A model generated the notes under the pieces. The model saw only the letters and a program-made list of their open reading frames with translations, made no database searches and was not told where the DNA came from. From contig JAURWF010000065.1 of the NCBI GenBank assembly GCA_030655095.1, positions 1-30,515 of the forward strand: a DNA stretch of 30,515 nucleotides, given 5' to 3'. This DNA is from a bacterium. Its GTDB lineage: Bacteria > Patescibacteriota > Patescibacteriia > Patescibacteriales > GWC2-42-12. This document shows positions 23,877 through 30,372 of the stretch, piece by piece. The position numbers and the translations under genes were made by a program. How positions within the stretch are numbered: position 1 is the first letter of the stretch; each line of letters begins with the position of its first letter.

Positions 23877-23964
23877 AAATTCAAAAAAATATACTTATAA
23901 ATCTGTCGCAAAATTTCGTATTCAGCGATAAACTTATAATTTTTAAAATCACGAAGTTTAAATT

Positions 23965-24040
23965 TGGTGCGCTGGGCGGGGATCGAACCCGCGACCATCA
24001 GCTTAAAAGGCTGCTGCTCTACCGACTGAGCTACCAGCGC
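23965..24040 (-). tRNA. tRNA-Lys (anticodon TTT)
   Basis: The minus strand folds into a complete cloverleaf: acceptor GCGCTGG/CCAGCGC, D arm GCTC...GAGC, anticodon stem GCAGC/GCTG with loop CTTTTAA giving anticodon TTT, and T arm GCGGG-TTCGATC-CCCGC. The 3' ACCA is encoded. The length is 76 nt including CCA. Confidence 0.98.
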
Positions 24041-24200
24041 AAATTTAAAATTTTTTTATACTTACAAGCTTTGTAATTAAAATATGACAAATTTTTTAAT
24101 AATACAAACGTAAAATAAAAATATAGTATTTAGCAATAAATACTGTTAATAACAAAATAACATACACTAAATAAAAAGGCAAATTTAATTAACAAATAAC

Positions 24201-24245
24201 AAAAACGTCTTTATTTTTAATTTTCTAAATAAAGACGTTTTTTAT
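24201..24245. terminator. 16-bp-stem bidirectional terminator
   Basis: AAAAACGTCTTTATTT (24201-24216) pairs perfectly with AAATAAAGACGTTTTT (24227-24242), with A and T runs on the two outer sides, so it can terminate in both directions. On the minus strand it would end transcription from the 26801-24488 gene group before the tRNA. The AT-rich stretch 24061-24200 shows nothing else recognisable. Confidence 0.85.
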
Positions 24246-24280
24246 TTAACGCTTAATTTTTTACTTTAGTAATTGCTCGC

Positions 24281-24400
24281 ATTTCCCCACTTTGTCATCT
24301 CGAACCCCGTAAATTTCCCCACTTTGTCATCTCGAACCCCGTAAATTTCCCCACTTTGTCATCTCGAACCCCGTAATCGGGGTGAGAGATCTATAATAGA
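24281..24400. repeat. three 32-bp tandem units ending in a palindrome
   Basis: ATTTCCCCACTTTGTCATCT units start at 24281, 24313 and 24345 (32-bp period) and carry CGAACCCCGTAA. The last unit continues into CCCCG-TAAT-CGGGG and GAGAGATCTATAATAG; 24355-24400 is an exact inverted copy of 16173-16218. Confidence 0.93.
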
Positions 24401-24487
24401 CAAATAACAAAATAAAATATCTTAACTTATATGCCATATATTATAAAATCCTTCAAAAACGACAAAAAAATAATTGTAAGCAGTTAC

Positions 24488-24829
24488 TTACTTTAAATTC
24501 CCGCTTCCCTTTGGATTATATCCGCCTAATATTTCTTCCCCGTCTTTATGTCCATCTCCGTCAGTGTCTGCTTTATTTGGATTAGTTCCATATTGTAATT
24601 CCATTTCATCTGATAATAAATCATTGTCAGAATCTTTTTCTCTGGCTGAGCCTGAATAAGTTATTGCTTGCATTGCATTCCAATCTTCTGTTGTTTTTGG
24701 AGTATAGTTATAGATTGATTTGAAAGTTTTAATTCCAACTTTTTCACTGTTTAAATTTCTATTTTCAGCTTTTTGTCTTAATCCATATGCCATTACTTTA
24801 ATGGCTGCATTATCTTTATTATCATTCAA
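24488..24829 (-). CDS. thrombospondin type 3 (calcium-binding) repeat protein, N-terminally short
   Basis: 113 residues from a TTG at 24829; no ATG is available in the frame upstream. The first half (VMAYGLRQKAENRNLNSEKV, then FKSIYNYTPKTTEDWNAMQA and ITYSGSARE) is a conserved module that in CPR proteins usually follows a longer N-terminal part. Two calcium-binding TSP3 repeats follow: KDSDNDLLSDEMELQYGTNP and ADTDGDGHKDGEEILGGYNP. A signal peptide is missing although the family is normally exported, so the gene is probably 5'-truncated, or translated by coupling to the YdcF gene that stops 33 bp upstream. A second copy of the TSP3 part lies at 25881-26066, about 87% identical at the DNA level over 152 bp without gaps. 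Confidence 0.7.
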   Translation of the reverse strand: MNDNKDNAAIKVMAYGLRQKAENRNLNSEKVGIKTFKSIYNYTPKTTEDWNAMQAITYSGSAREKDSDNDLLSDEMELQYGTNPNKADTDGDGHKDGEEILGGYNPKGSGNLK

Positions 24830-24861
24830 ATCAGGAATTCTTTTGTATATTTTAACCTGCT

Positions 24862-25470
24862 TTATATTTTAAAAAGTAAGTATAATACATAAACTAAACT
24901 CTCTCTTAATATATACTTAAACTCTACTAATTGATTATTTTTTATTGGGCTTTTTTGAACAGGAGAAGTCAAAACTTGAATTCCTAAATCCTTTGACATT
25001 TTTTTAAGACGCATCATATGAAAACCATCACTTACTAAAATAACTGACACTGAATTGTTATGAAAATTTTCAAAATTTTTCAAAATTTTTTCCGCCATTT
25101 GCAAGTTTTGCCAAGATGTTTGACTTACTTCTTCAATGAAAATATTTTGACTTTTAACACCTTTATTTATAAGATAACTTTTACCAACCTGTGATTCAGA
25201 TATTTTTTCATCCTTTCCTACACCGCCTGTTAAAATAATTTGTGAAGCCATATTATTGTTATATAAAAAGAACGCATGGTCTAACCTACTCTTAAACACT
25301 GGACTGGGATTGCCATTCCATTGGCTGGCTCCTAATACTATTATAACATCTGACTTTTGAGCTTCATCAATATTAGCATAATAATAAATTTTTAATATTA
25401 GAATAAAAAAAATCGTAAAAATTACAATTATTATACTAATTAAAATTTTTAAACAATTTTTTACATTCAT
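24862..25470 (-). CDS. YdcF/SanA-family (DUF218) membrane protein
   Basis: 202 residues. A signal-anchor helix covers about 8-28 (KILISIIIVIFTIFFILIL). The DUF218 core has DVIIVLGASQWNGNPSPVF with the first glycine/asparagine motif, IILTGGVGKDEKISESQ, and VILVSDGFHMMRLKKM, all classical for this fold. Family members act at the cell envelope and are linked to wall integrity and drug exclusion; the reaction is not known. Its ATG overlaps the TGA of the upstream remnant as ATGA, so translation was once, and may still be, coupled. Confidence 0.9.
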   Translation of the reverse strand: MNVKNCLKILISIIIVIFTIFFILILKIYYYANIDEAQKSDVIIVLGASQWNGNPSPVFKSRLDHAFFLYNNNMASQIILTGGVGKDEKISESQVGKSYLINKGVKSQNIFIEEVSQTSWQNLQMAEKILKNFENFHNNSVSVILVSDGFHMMRLKKMSKDLGIQVLTSPVQKSPIKNNQLVEFKYILRESLVYVLYLLFKI

Positions 25471-25817
25471 AAGCCAAGCAATTTTTGAACTTTGTTCAAA
25501 TTTTTTTTGACTCCCTCGCCAAACTTATTAGCCTTTGGATTAAAATGAGGTTCAATCGGGTCAAATACATCTTCTATATTATACAAAGTCCCTAAAATTT
25601 CCGGTTTATTTTTTAAATCAAATCCTGCCTTAGTCCATCTTGTCTGAGTAAAATTTATCTTAGCAGCTACATATTTTATATTTATTAAAGGATCTTTCAG
25701 TCGTTCTACTCTTACTATGTTAGAATTGCCAAATCCTCCTTCGCAGAAATAAAAATAGCCACAAGACCAGACTTGGATATATGAATAGTGTGTTGGTATG
25801 GTTGTGCAATTTTCTTT
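25467..25817 (-). pseudogene. 5'-truncated gene remnant (possible wall-lytic or DUF1402-like C-terminus)
   Basis: An open frame of 116 residues runs from just after a stop at 25818-25820 to TGA at 25467-25469, with no ATG, GTG or TTG near its start. It reads YSYIQVWSCGYFYFCEGG, VERLKDPLINIKYVAAKINF, ILGTLYNIEDVFDPIEPHFN and PKANKFGEGV. The pattern of repeated helix, LYN and P-x-N-x-FG recalls the C-terminal part of lytic transglycosylase-like DUF1402 proteins, but this is a weak resemblance. Its stop overlaps the YdcF start. The 5' part appears deleted, consistent with the remnants on both sides. Confidence 0.6.
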
Positions 25818-25880
25818 TTAATAACAATTGTCATACTAACAATGTGAACTTAGACTTAGAAATTAAATTTTCTTTAAGAT

Positions 25881-26066
25881 TTATTTCAATGGATTATATC
25901 CACCCAATACTTCTTCTCCGTCTTTATGCCCATCTCCATCTGTATCTGCTTTGTTTGGATTAGTTCCGTATTGTAATTCCATTCCATCAGATAATAAATC
26001 GCCATCAGAATCTTTTACTCTGGCCGAACCTGAATAAGTTATTTTACTTAAAATATATTTTTTACT
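25881..26066 (-). pseudogene. TSP3-repeat module remnant
   Basis: 61 codons without a start codon, ending TAA at 25881-25883. ITYSGSARVKDSDGDLLSDG, MELQYGTNPNKADTDGDG and EEVLGGYNPLK duplicate the second half of the 24488-24829 protein. It lies in the same frame as, and directly behind, two consecutive stop codons of the membrane-protein gene ending at 26070, so it would only be translated by readthrough. Most differences between the copies are at third codon positions, meaning that both were under selection before decay. Confidence 0.8.
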
Positions 26067-26069
26067 TTA

Positions 26070-26801
26070 TTATTCTTTTTTATCTTTATCTGTTTTTTCA
26101 AATATTTCTTTATTAATATCAGATTTAAGATTAAAAGTATCTATAAGCCATTTTCCGTTTTTATATTCAACTTGACTAACAATATCAAAAGATTTTTTTT
26201 CACCATAGCATCTTCTGGAATAAGCTCCTGTTAAGCCAATATTACTAAATGCTTCATAATCAGATTCTCCTTCATAATTCGGTCCAAAATAAACAAAATT
26301 ATAATTTCCTTTTTCTTTCACACATTCAGTAACTTTTCCAATATCTATTAACTCTTTTTTAATATTCTCCATCTCTTTTTCATAAGAAACTAGTCTTTTT
26401 AAACGCTCCGTAGAATTATCTTTTAGCGCTGCAAAGTCATTTTCAAAAAAAGTTGGCGTTATTTCTGCGGCAAATTTATTCAATTTATTTGAATAACCTA
26501 TTAATATAAGCGATCCGATTAAACTAATCGCTGTTATAATAGAAAAAGCATACAACGAAAAACTTGCTAATTTTAATCCCTCTAAACCTTTTTTTACCGC
26601 TCGTTTTCGCAAATAATAAATAAGATATATAAATGCTAACGAAAAGAGTAAAGATATTATTACAGACGTAAGTCCTTCAAATGAAAACCATAAAAAAATA
26701 AAAGCAAAAATATCAATAAGCACTATTAAAAATACAGCGATAATTGCTTTTGATGTTTTTTTCTGTTCTTTTTGTGCTTGATCACTTGTTTGATTATCCA
26801 T
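26070..26801 (-). CDS. three-helix membrane protein, unknown
   Basis: 243 residues. A polar N-terminus rich in Q and K (1-18) is followed by membrane helices at about 19-40, 43-64 and 79-102, with a basic loop RKRAVKKGLEG between the second and third. Residues 104-243 form a soluble domain, probably outside, with a helical stretch LKRLVSYEKEMENIKKEL, two cysteines (TECVKEKG and SRRCYGEKK) that could form a disulfide, and VEYKNGKWLIDTFNL near the end, a NTF2- or lumazine-like strand pair seen in many small envelope proteins. No family is recognised. Confidence 0.65.
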   Translation of the reverse strand: MDNQTSDQAQKEQKKTSKAIIAVFLIVLIDIFAFIFLWFSFEGLTSVIISLLFSLAFIYLIYYLRKRAVKKGLEGLKLASFSLYAFSIITAISLIGSLILIGYSNKLNKFAAEITPTFFENDFAALKDNSTERLKRLVSYEKEMENIKKELIDIGKVTECVKEKGNYNFVYFGPNYEGESDYEAFSNIGLTGAYSRRCYGEKKSFDIVSQVEYKNGKWLIDTFNLKSDINKEIFEKTDKDKKE

Positions 26802-26865
26802 AAATTTTTCTAACTTCTTATAATTTTTCTTTTGAAAATATTATAAAAAGTGTGTGTTAAATAAA

Positions 26866-26979
26866 TTATTTAAGGTAACCATTAATAATAGCACTCAAAG
26901 AGAGTCCAAAATCCTGTGCTAATTTTTGAGCTGTTTGCTTAACTTCTTGATCAGTTTTAATATTTATTACTGTTTTTAT
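26866..26979 (-). pseudogene. RelB/DinJ-type antitoxin remnant
   Basis: The frame reads KTVINIKTDQEVKQTAQKLA, then QDFGLSLSAIINGYLK and a stop. This is the N-terminal ribbon-helix-helix domain of RelB/DinJ antitoxins (typically MKTxINIKxDxEVK... LGLSLSxxINAYLRQF). The expected ATG is ATA at 26977-26979, and the toxin-binding C-terminal half is missing after YLK. No toxin gene follows. It is therefore a decayed antitoxin, unless the ATA is used as a start on a leaderless message from the excellent promoter 9 bp upstream. Confidence 0.75.
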
Positions 26980-26987
26980 ATAACCAT

Positions 26988-27016
26988 AGTATATACAATG
27001 GATATTTGTATGTCAA
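26988..27016 (-). promoter_or_regulatory. consensus sigma-70 promoter of the antitoxin remnant
   Basis: On the minus strand TTGACA (27011-27016), a 17-bp spacer, then TATACT (26988-26993). The predicted start of transcription is about 26981, only 2 nt from the ATA codon. The remainder of the 26802-27126 gap (27017-27126) shows no gene. Confidence 0.75.
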
Positions 27017-27126
27017 ATAAATTATAAATGTATTTTAAATGCGACACATCCCATAGGGAACAGCCCCATTTTAGATGATTTGATGCGCACCCTCTTGATA
27101 AAAATAAGCTGTCAGTGTACGATTGA

Positions 27127-28524
27127 ATGATGATAAATAATAAACCAAACATTACTAAACTACCACCACAAAATTTAGAAGCAGAAAGCTCTCTTTTGGG
27201 CTGTTTATTAATTGATAAAAACGCTGTTATAAAAATTGTTGATGCTATACGACCTGAAGATTTTTATAAAGACGCTAATGGCATAATTTTTTCAGCGATG
27301 AGAGAACTCTATGTCCATCACGAACCAATAGATATTTTAACTTTAACTAGCAAACTTGGAGAGAAAAATCAGCTAGAAGGAATTGGTGGAAGGACTTATT
27401 TAACTGAATTAACTAATAGCGTCGCGACATCTTCTCATGTTGTTTTTTATTCTGATATAGTCCAACGCAAAGCTACTTTACGACGATTGCTAACTGCTGC
27501 GGCTGAAATTTCTGAAATGGGTTATCAAGAAGATGAAGAGATTGGAAAAATTTTGGACAATGCCGAACAAAAACTTTTTGGTGTTTCACAAAAATATTTA
27601 AAAAATGTTTTCTTGCCAATTGACAACTTATTAACAGAAGCTTTTGATAGAATTGACGAACTACATAAACAAGGAGGTAAATTACGTGGCTTAACAACTG
27701 GCTTTTATGATTTAGATAATTTATTAGCTGGCTTACAAAAATCTGATTTAATAATTTTAGCTGCCCGCCCTAGTGTTGGAAAAACCTCTCTTGCGTTAGA
27801 TATAATTCGCCAATCAGCTATCAAAAGCAAGGTGCCAATCGGTATTTTTTCTTTAGAAATGAGTAAAGAACAATTAGTTGATAGAATGCTTTGCGCCCAA
27901 GCTAATGTAAGTTTATGGCGTATGCGTACTGGTAAATTATCTGACAAAGAGGAAGACAACGACTTTGTGCGTATCGGAGAAGCAATGGGTCAACTATCAG
28001 AAGCGCCAATTTATATTGACGATTCTGCCAATTCCAGTATTATTGAGATAAGAACCAAAGCACGACGTTTACAAGTAGAAAAAGGATTGGGTCTTTTGGT
28101 TATTGATTATTTACAATTAATGGAAGGACGAGGCAAATACGGTGATAATCGTGTTCAAGAAGTTTCCGAAATCACTCGTGGCCTTAAAGGCATTGCCAGA
28201 GAATTAAATATTCCTGTGCTTGCCTTGTCCCAATTATCACGTGCTGTTGAACAAACCAAGCCTGCTATACCAAAATTATCCCACTTGCGTGAATCAGGAT
28301 CAATTGAACAAGATGCTGATGTAGTAATGTTTATCTACCGTAAAGCAGCAGATCGTGGATATAATTTTGATGATTTACCAGAAAATGAAAAACATTCAGC
28401 AGAACTTTATGTAGCCAAACACCGTAATGGTCCAACTGGCAAAGTTAATCTATATTTTGACGAAAACACAGTAAGTTTTAAAAATATGGACAAAACAGGA
28501 ATAGAAGCGCCACCAGAATACTAA
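27127..28524 (+). CDS. dnaB: replicative DNA helicase DnaB
   Basis: Hexameric 5'-3' helicase at the replication fork, 465 residues, normal length. The N-terminal domain begins PPQNLEAESSLLGCLLIDKN (14-33). The RecA-like core starts RGLTTGFYDLDNLLAGLQKS; Walker A is ARPSVGKT (213-220), with SVGKT for the usual SMGKT. FSLEMSKEQL, Walker B LLVIDYLQLM, LSQLSRAVEQ and LRESGSIEQDADVV are all intact. There is no intein, unlike many DnaB genes. Two adjacent ATG codons (27127 and 27130) are equally possible starts. It is transcribed toward ybaB, 66 bp downstream. Confidence 0.97.
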   Translation: MMINNKPNITKLPPQNLEAESSLLGCLLIDKNAVIKIVDAIRPEDFYKDANGIIFSAMRELYVHHEPIDILTLTSKLGEKNQLEGIGGRTYLTELTNSVATSSHVVFYSDIVQRKATLRRLLTAAAEISEMGYQEDEEIGKILDNAEQKLFGVSQKYLKNVFLPIDNLLTEAFDRIDELHKQGGKLRGLTTGFYDLDNLLAGLQKSDLIILAARPSVGKTSLALDIIRQSAIKSKVPIGIFSLEMSKEQLVDRMLCAQANVSLWRMRTGKLSDKEEDNDFVRIGEAMGQLSEAPIYIDDSANSSIIEIRTKARRLQVEKGLGLLVIDYLQLMEGRGKYGDNRVQEVSEITRGLKGIARELNIPVLALSQLSRAVEQTKPAIPKLSHLRESGSIEQDADVVMFIYRKAADRGYNFDDLPENEKHSAELYVAKHRNGPTGKVNLYFDENTVSFKNMDKTGIEAPPEY

Positions 28525-28590
28525 AAATTAATTTTATAATTTTTAATTTTTAAATAATTTTTAATACTTTAATTTTTAATAATAAAATCT

Positions 28591-28866
28591 ATGTTTAACA
28601 AACTTAAGCAGTTTAAAGATCTAAGAAATCAAGCTAAAACAATACAAAACGCATTAGTAGGAGAAATTACTACAGTAGAAAAAAATGGCGTTAAAATAAT
28701 TATTAATGGCAATATGGAGATTACTCAAATTAGCATTAATGAAAGTTTAGCTAAAAATAATCTAGAAAAAACATTAAAAGATTGCATCAATGAATCAATT
28801 AAAAAAACTCAAAGATTAATGGCTAAAAAAATTCAAGAAATGGGAGGAATACAAGGACTTAATTAA
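28591..28866 (+). CDS. YbaB/EbfC-family nucleoid-associated protein
   Basis: 91 residues, slightly shorter than the usual 100-110. The family layout is kept: an N-terminal helix (FNKLKQFKDLRNQAKTIQNA), three short strands (GEITTVEKNGVKIIINGNME) and C-terminal helices ending LMAKKIQEMGGIQGLN. Dimers bind DNA as tweezers. It is more often found with dnaX and recR; here it follows dnaB across an AT-rich repeat-like spacer. Confidence 0.88.
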   Translation: MFNKLKQFKDLRNQAKTIQNALVGEITTVEKNGVKIIINGNMEITQISINESLAKNNLEKTLKDCINESIKKTQRLMAKKIQEMGGIQGLN

Positions 28867-28911
28867 AATTATTAGATCTAAAAAAAATAAAAAGTAAAAA
28901 ATAAATAGGTA

Positions 28912-28940
28912 TTGACAAAATTATAATAATTTACTATAGA
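28912..28940 (+). promoter_or_regulatory. consensus sigma-70 promoter of the M15-like peptidase unit
   Basis: TTGACA (28912-28917), 17-bp spacer, TATAGA (28935-28940). The start of transcription would be near 28947, giving a leader of about 113 nt that contains an 8-bp inverted repeat AAACTAAT/ATTAGTTT (28974-28981 with 29003-29010). Confidence 0.75.
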
Positions 28941-28958
28941 TAAATAGTAAATTATTAT
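28923..28958. promoter_or_regulatory. 15-bp-arm palindrome overlapping the -10 box (candidate operator)
   Basis: ATAATAATTTACTAT (28923-28937) and ATAGTAAATTATTAT (28944-28958) are perfect reverse complements around a 6-bp centre. The centre of symmetry sits on the -10 hexamer and start site, the classical location for repressor binding. Confidence 0.65.
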
Positions 28959-29059
28959 TTTTTTATTATTTTTAAACTAATCATCAAACATTGTATTTGG
29001 TAATTAGTTTTTATTTAAGATAGATCTTTAAAAATTTAAAAAGAAAAAGGAGAAAAATT

Positions 29060-29692
29060 GTGGAAAATGTAAAAAAATGGAAGAATTTAGTGCTCCCGAT
29101 TTTAATCATTGCAGCTACAATGATCTTTTGTACAAAAATTAGCAAAGCAGAGGAACTAGAAAAGGTTCCTCTAATTGAAAAAGAGATTTTTGTTGCAACG
29201 ACTACGATAACACCCGTGCCAGTTGTTGTTCCCGAGAAAGCAACGGCCACTTTATCGTTGCCTTTTAGAAAGAAAATGCTAGCAGAAGAGCTAGTTAAGT
29301 CTGGAAAAATTAAAATTATGAATGGCGAGAAATTGGAAAATGTACAATTTGTAGTTTTGGTTTTTCTCGACGAACTTACTAAAAAATTTCCAAAAGAAAT
29401 AGTGGAGATTTTCAGTATGAAGAGAAAGCCACTAGGAGGTGGTTCTCTTCACAACTCATCAACAGAGGAAAAAGGAGCTGTTGATTTTGTCTTTGACGGG
29501 AAAAGCGTCAAGGAGACACAACGAATCCTATATAATAACGAGTTAAAATATTCTGGGATAAAAATCTTGGAATTTTTTGGCCCAAAACTTACGCTAAACA
29601 GTTGGGTAAGTAATGGACCAAGAATAGCTAGCCAACATTGGAATCATATCCATATTGGCATTAAAATTGTAGAAAAAAAGGAGGTAAAATAA
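29060..29692 (+). CDS. exported M15-like peptidase
   Basis: 210 residues from GTG 29060, chosen because AAGGAG lies 7 nt upstream and it gives a proper signal sequence (KKWKNLVLPILIIAATMIFC, cleavage region near SKAEE). After a Pro/Thr-rich linker (50-68) the C-terminal part carries an M15/Hedgehog-type zinc pattern: LGGGSLHNS (His131), KGAVDFVF (Asp142) and HWNHIHIG (His196 and His198). Such enzymes cleave peptidoglycan peptides or act as D,D-carboxypeptidases, here outside the membrane. Spacing between the zinc ligands is normal. It has its own promoter, a candidate operator and a terminator, and is coupled to the next small gene through TAATG. Confidence 0.75.
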   Translation: MENVKKWKNLVLPILIIAATMIFCTKISKAEELEKVPLIEKEIFVATTTITPVPVVVPEKATATLSLPFRKKMLAEELVKSGKIKIMNGEKLENVQFVVLVFLDELTKKFPKEIVEIFSMKRKPLGGGSLHNSSTEEKGAVDFVFDGKSVKETQRILYNNELKYSGIKILEFFGPKLTLNSWVSNGPRIASQHWNHIHIGIKIVEKKEVK

Positions 29693-29826
29693 TGACAAAA
29701 AAAACTAAAAGAAATATTTCTATTATAGGTGTTGTCATTTTAGGATTATGTATCGCTATTGTTATTTTCCGAGTCGTAGAATTAATAAACGACCCTCTTA
29801 TTAACTTAAGAGGATTAATAGATTAA
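29692..29826 (+). CDS. 44-residue single-helix membrane peptide
   Basis: ATG 29692 overlaps the preceding stop (TAATG), with GGAGG 7 nt upstream, so initiation is well supported. The product has a basic start (TKKTKRN), one hydrophobic helix (ISIIGVVILGLCIAIVIF) and a short tail (ELINDPLINLRGLID). It resembles a holin-like or peptidase-accessory peptide only in size and position; no family is recognised. A terminator follows directly. Confidence 0.7.
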   Translation: MTKKTKRNISIIGVVILGLCIAIVIFRVVELINDPLINLRGLID

Positions 29827-29850
29827 AGGGGGTAAAAAAAATAAAAAAGC

Positions 29851-29885
29851 AAAAACAGCCTGTGTAATGAGGCTGTTTTTTTATA
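29851..29885 (+). terminator. intrinsic terminator of the peptidase unit
   Basis: AAAAACAGCCT pairs with AGGCTGTTTTT around an 8-nt loop, followed by a T-run to about 29882. It closes the transcription unit starting at 28912; the A-run on the other side may let it act also on rplU transcripts. Confidence 0.88.
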
Positions 29886-29901
29886 CTTTTTTTTCTAATT
29901 A

Positions 29902-29936
29902 AGGAATGGATTGCAGGTCAGGCCCGCAATGACAAA
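29902..29936. repeat. palindromic TTGTCATTGCGGG element, copy 2
   Basis: The reverse complement of this stretch matches 8067-8100 with two or three differences, including GGGCCTGACCTGC for GGGCTTGACCCGC. It lies just downstream of the rplU stop. Confidence 0.85.
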
Positions 29937-29941
29937 TCAAG

Positions 29942-30244
29942 CTATATCTTTGTTATCTCAATCTTAGTAAACGGCTGACGATGACCTACATTTCTTTTAT
30001 ATCTAGTCTTATTTTTAAATTTTATAACATGGACTTTTTCGTTTTTTCCATGTTCTAAAATTTTACCTTCTACTTTTTCGTCTAAAATCGGTTGTCCTAA
30101 ATCAAATTTTTCACCATCAACCATTAATAAAGTATCAAACTTTATTATTTGACCAATTTCACTTTCAATTTTTTCAATTTTTAGAGACAAGCCTTCTTTA
30201 ACAACATATTGCTTTCCTCCAGTTTTTATTACTGCTGTTTTCAT
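29942..30244 (-). CDS. rplU: 50S ribosomal protein L21
   Basis: 100 residues, close to the usual 103. AVIKTGGKQYVVKEGLSLKI is the universal L21 start, and VIKFKNKTRYKRNVGHRQPF is the C-terminal signature (YRRxxGHRQ). It binds 23S rRNA domain I. The gene rpmA (L27), which usually follows, is absent: downstream are only a repeat element and the convergent terminator. The upstream region holds two abutting hairpins that could be a regulatory leader. Confidence 0.96.
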   Translation of the reverse strand: MKTAVIKTGGKQYVVKEGLSLKIEKIESEIGQIIKFDTLLMVDGEKFDLGQPILDEKVEGKILEHGKNEKVHVIKFKNKTRYKRNVGHRQPFTKIEITKI

Positions 30245-30304
30245 AAATCTTTATAAATAATTAATTTAAAATTTTAGATAATAACAATCACAATAAATAA
30301 TAGT

Positions 30305-30372
30305 GAGGAGGAGACAAAAAATTAACTATTTTCGTCTCCTCCTCGTTTTTGGCATTAAGTAACGCCAAAAAC
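30305..30372. promoter_or_regulatory. two abutting hairpins upstream of rplU
   Basis: Stem 1: GAGGAGGAGAC (30305-30315) with GTCTCCTCCTC (30334-30344), 11 bp perfect. Stem 2: GTTTTTGGC (30345-30353) with GCCAAAAAC (30364-30372), 9 bp perfect. In the rplU direction they lie 60-128 nt before the ATG, suggesting a leader. On the plus strand stem 1 is followed by GTTTTT and could terminate, but no plus-strand gene is seen. Confidence 0.6.

Noticed and set aside
24281..24400. CRISPR-like array
   Set aside because: The 32-bp units are head-to-tail without variable spacers, there are only three, and no cas gene is near.
25818..25834. Frameshift joining an ATG at 25834 to the 116-codon remnant
   Set aside because: An A-rich run is present, but the added residues do not resemble a signal sequence or a domain; truncation explains the data more simply.
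25781..25963. Plus-strand 60-aa open frame
   Set aside because: It is antisense to the gene remnant and the TSP3 remnant, and it has no ribosome site or recognisable domain.
26802..26865. RelE/YafQ-type toxin next to the antitoxin remnant
   Set aside because: Only 64 bp without an open frame separate the remnant from the next gene; no toxin coding sequence is present on either side.
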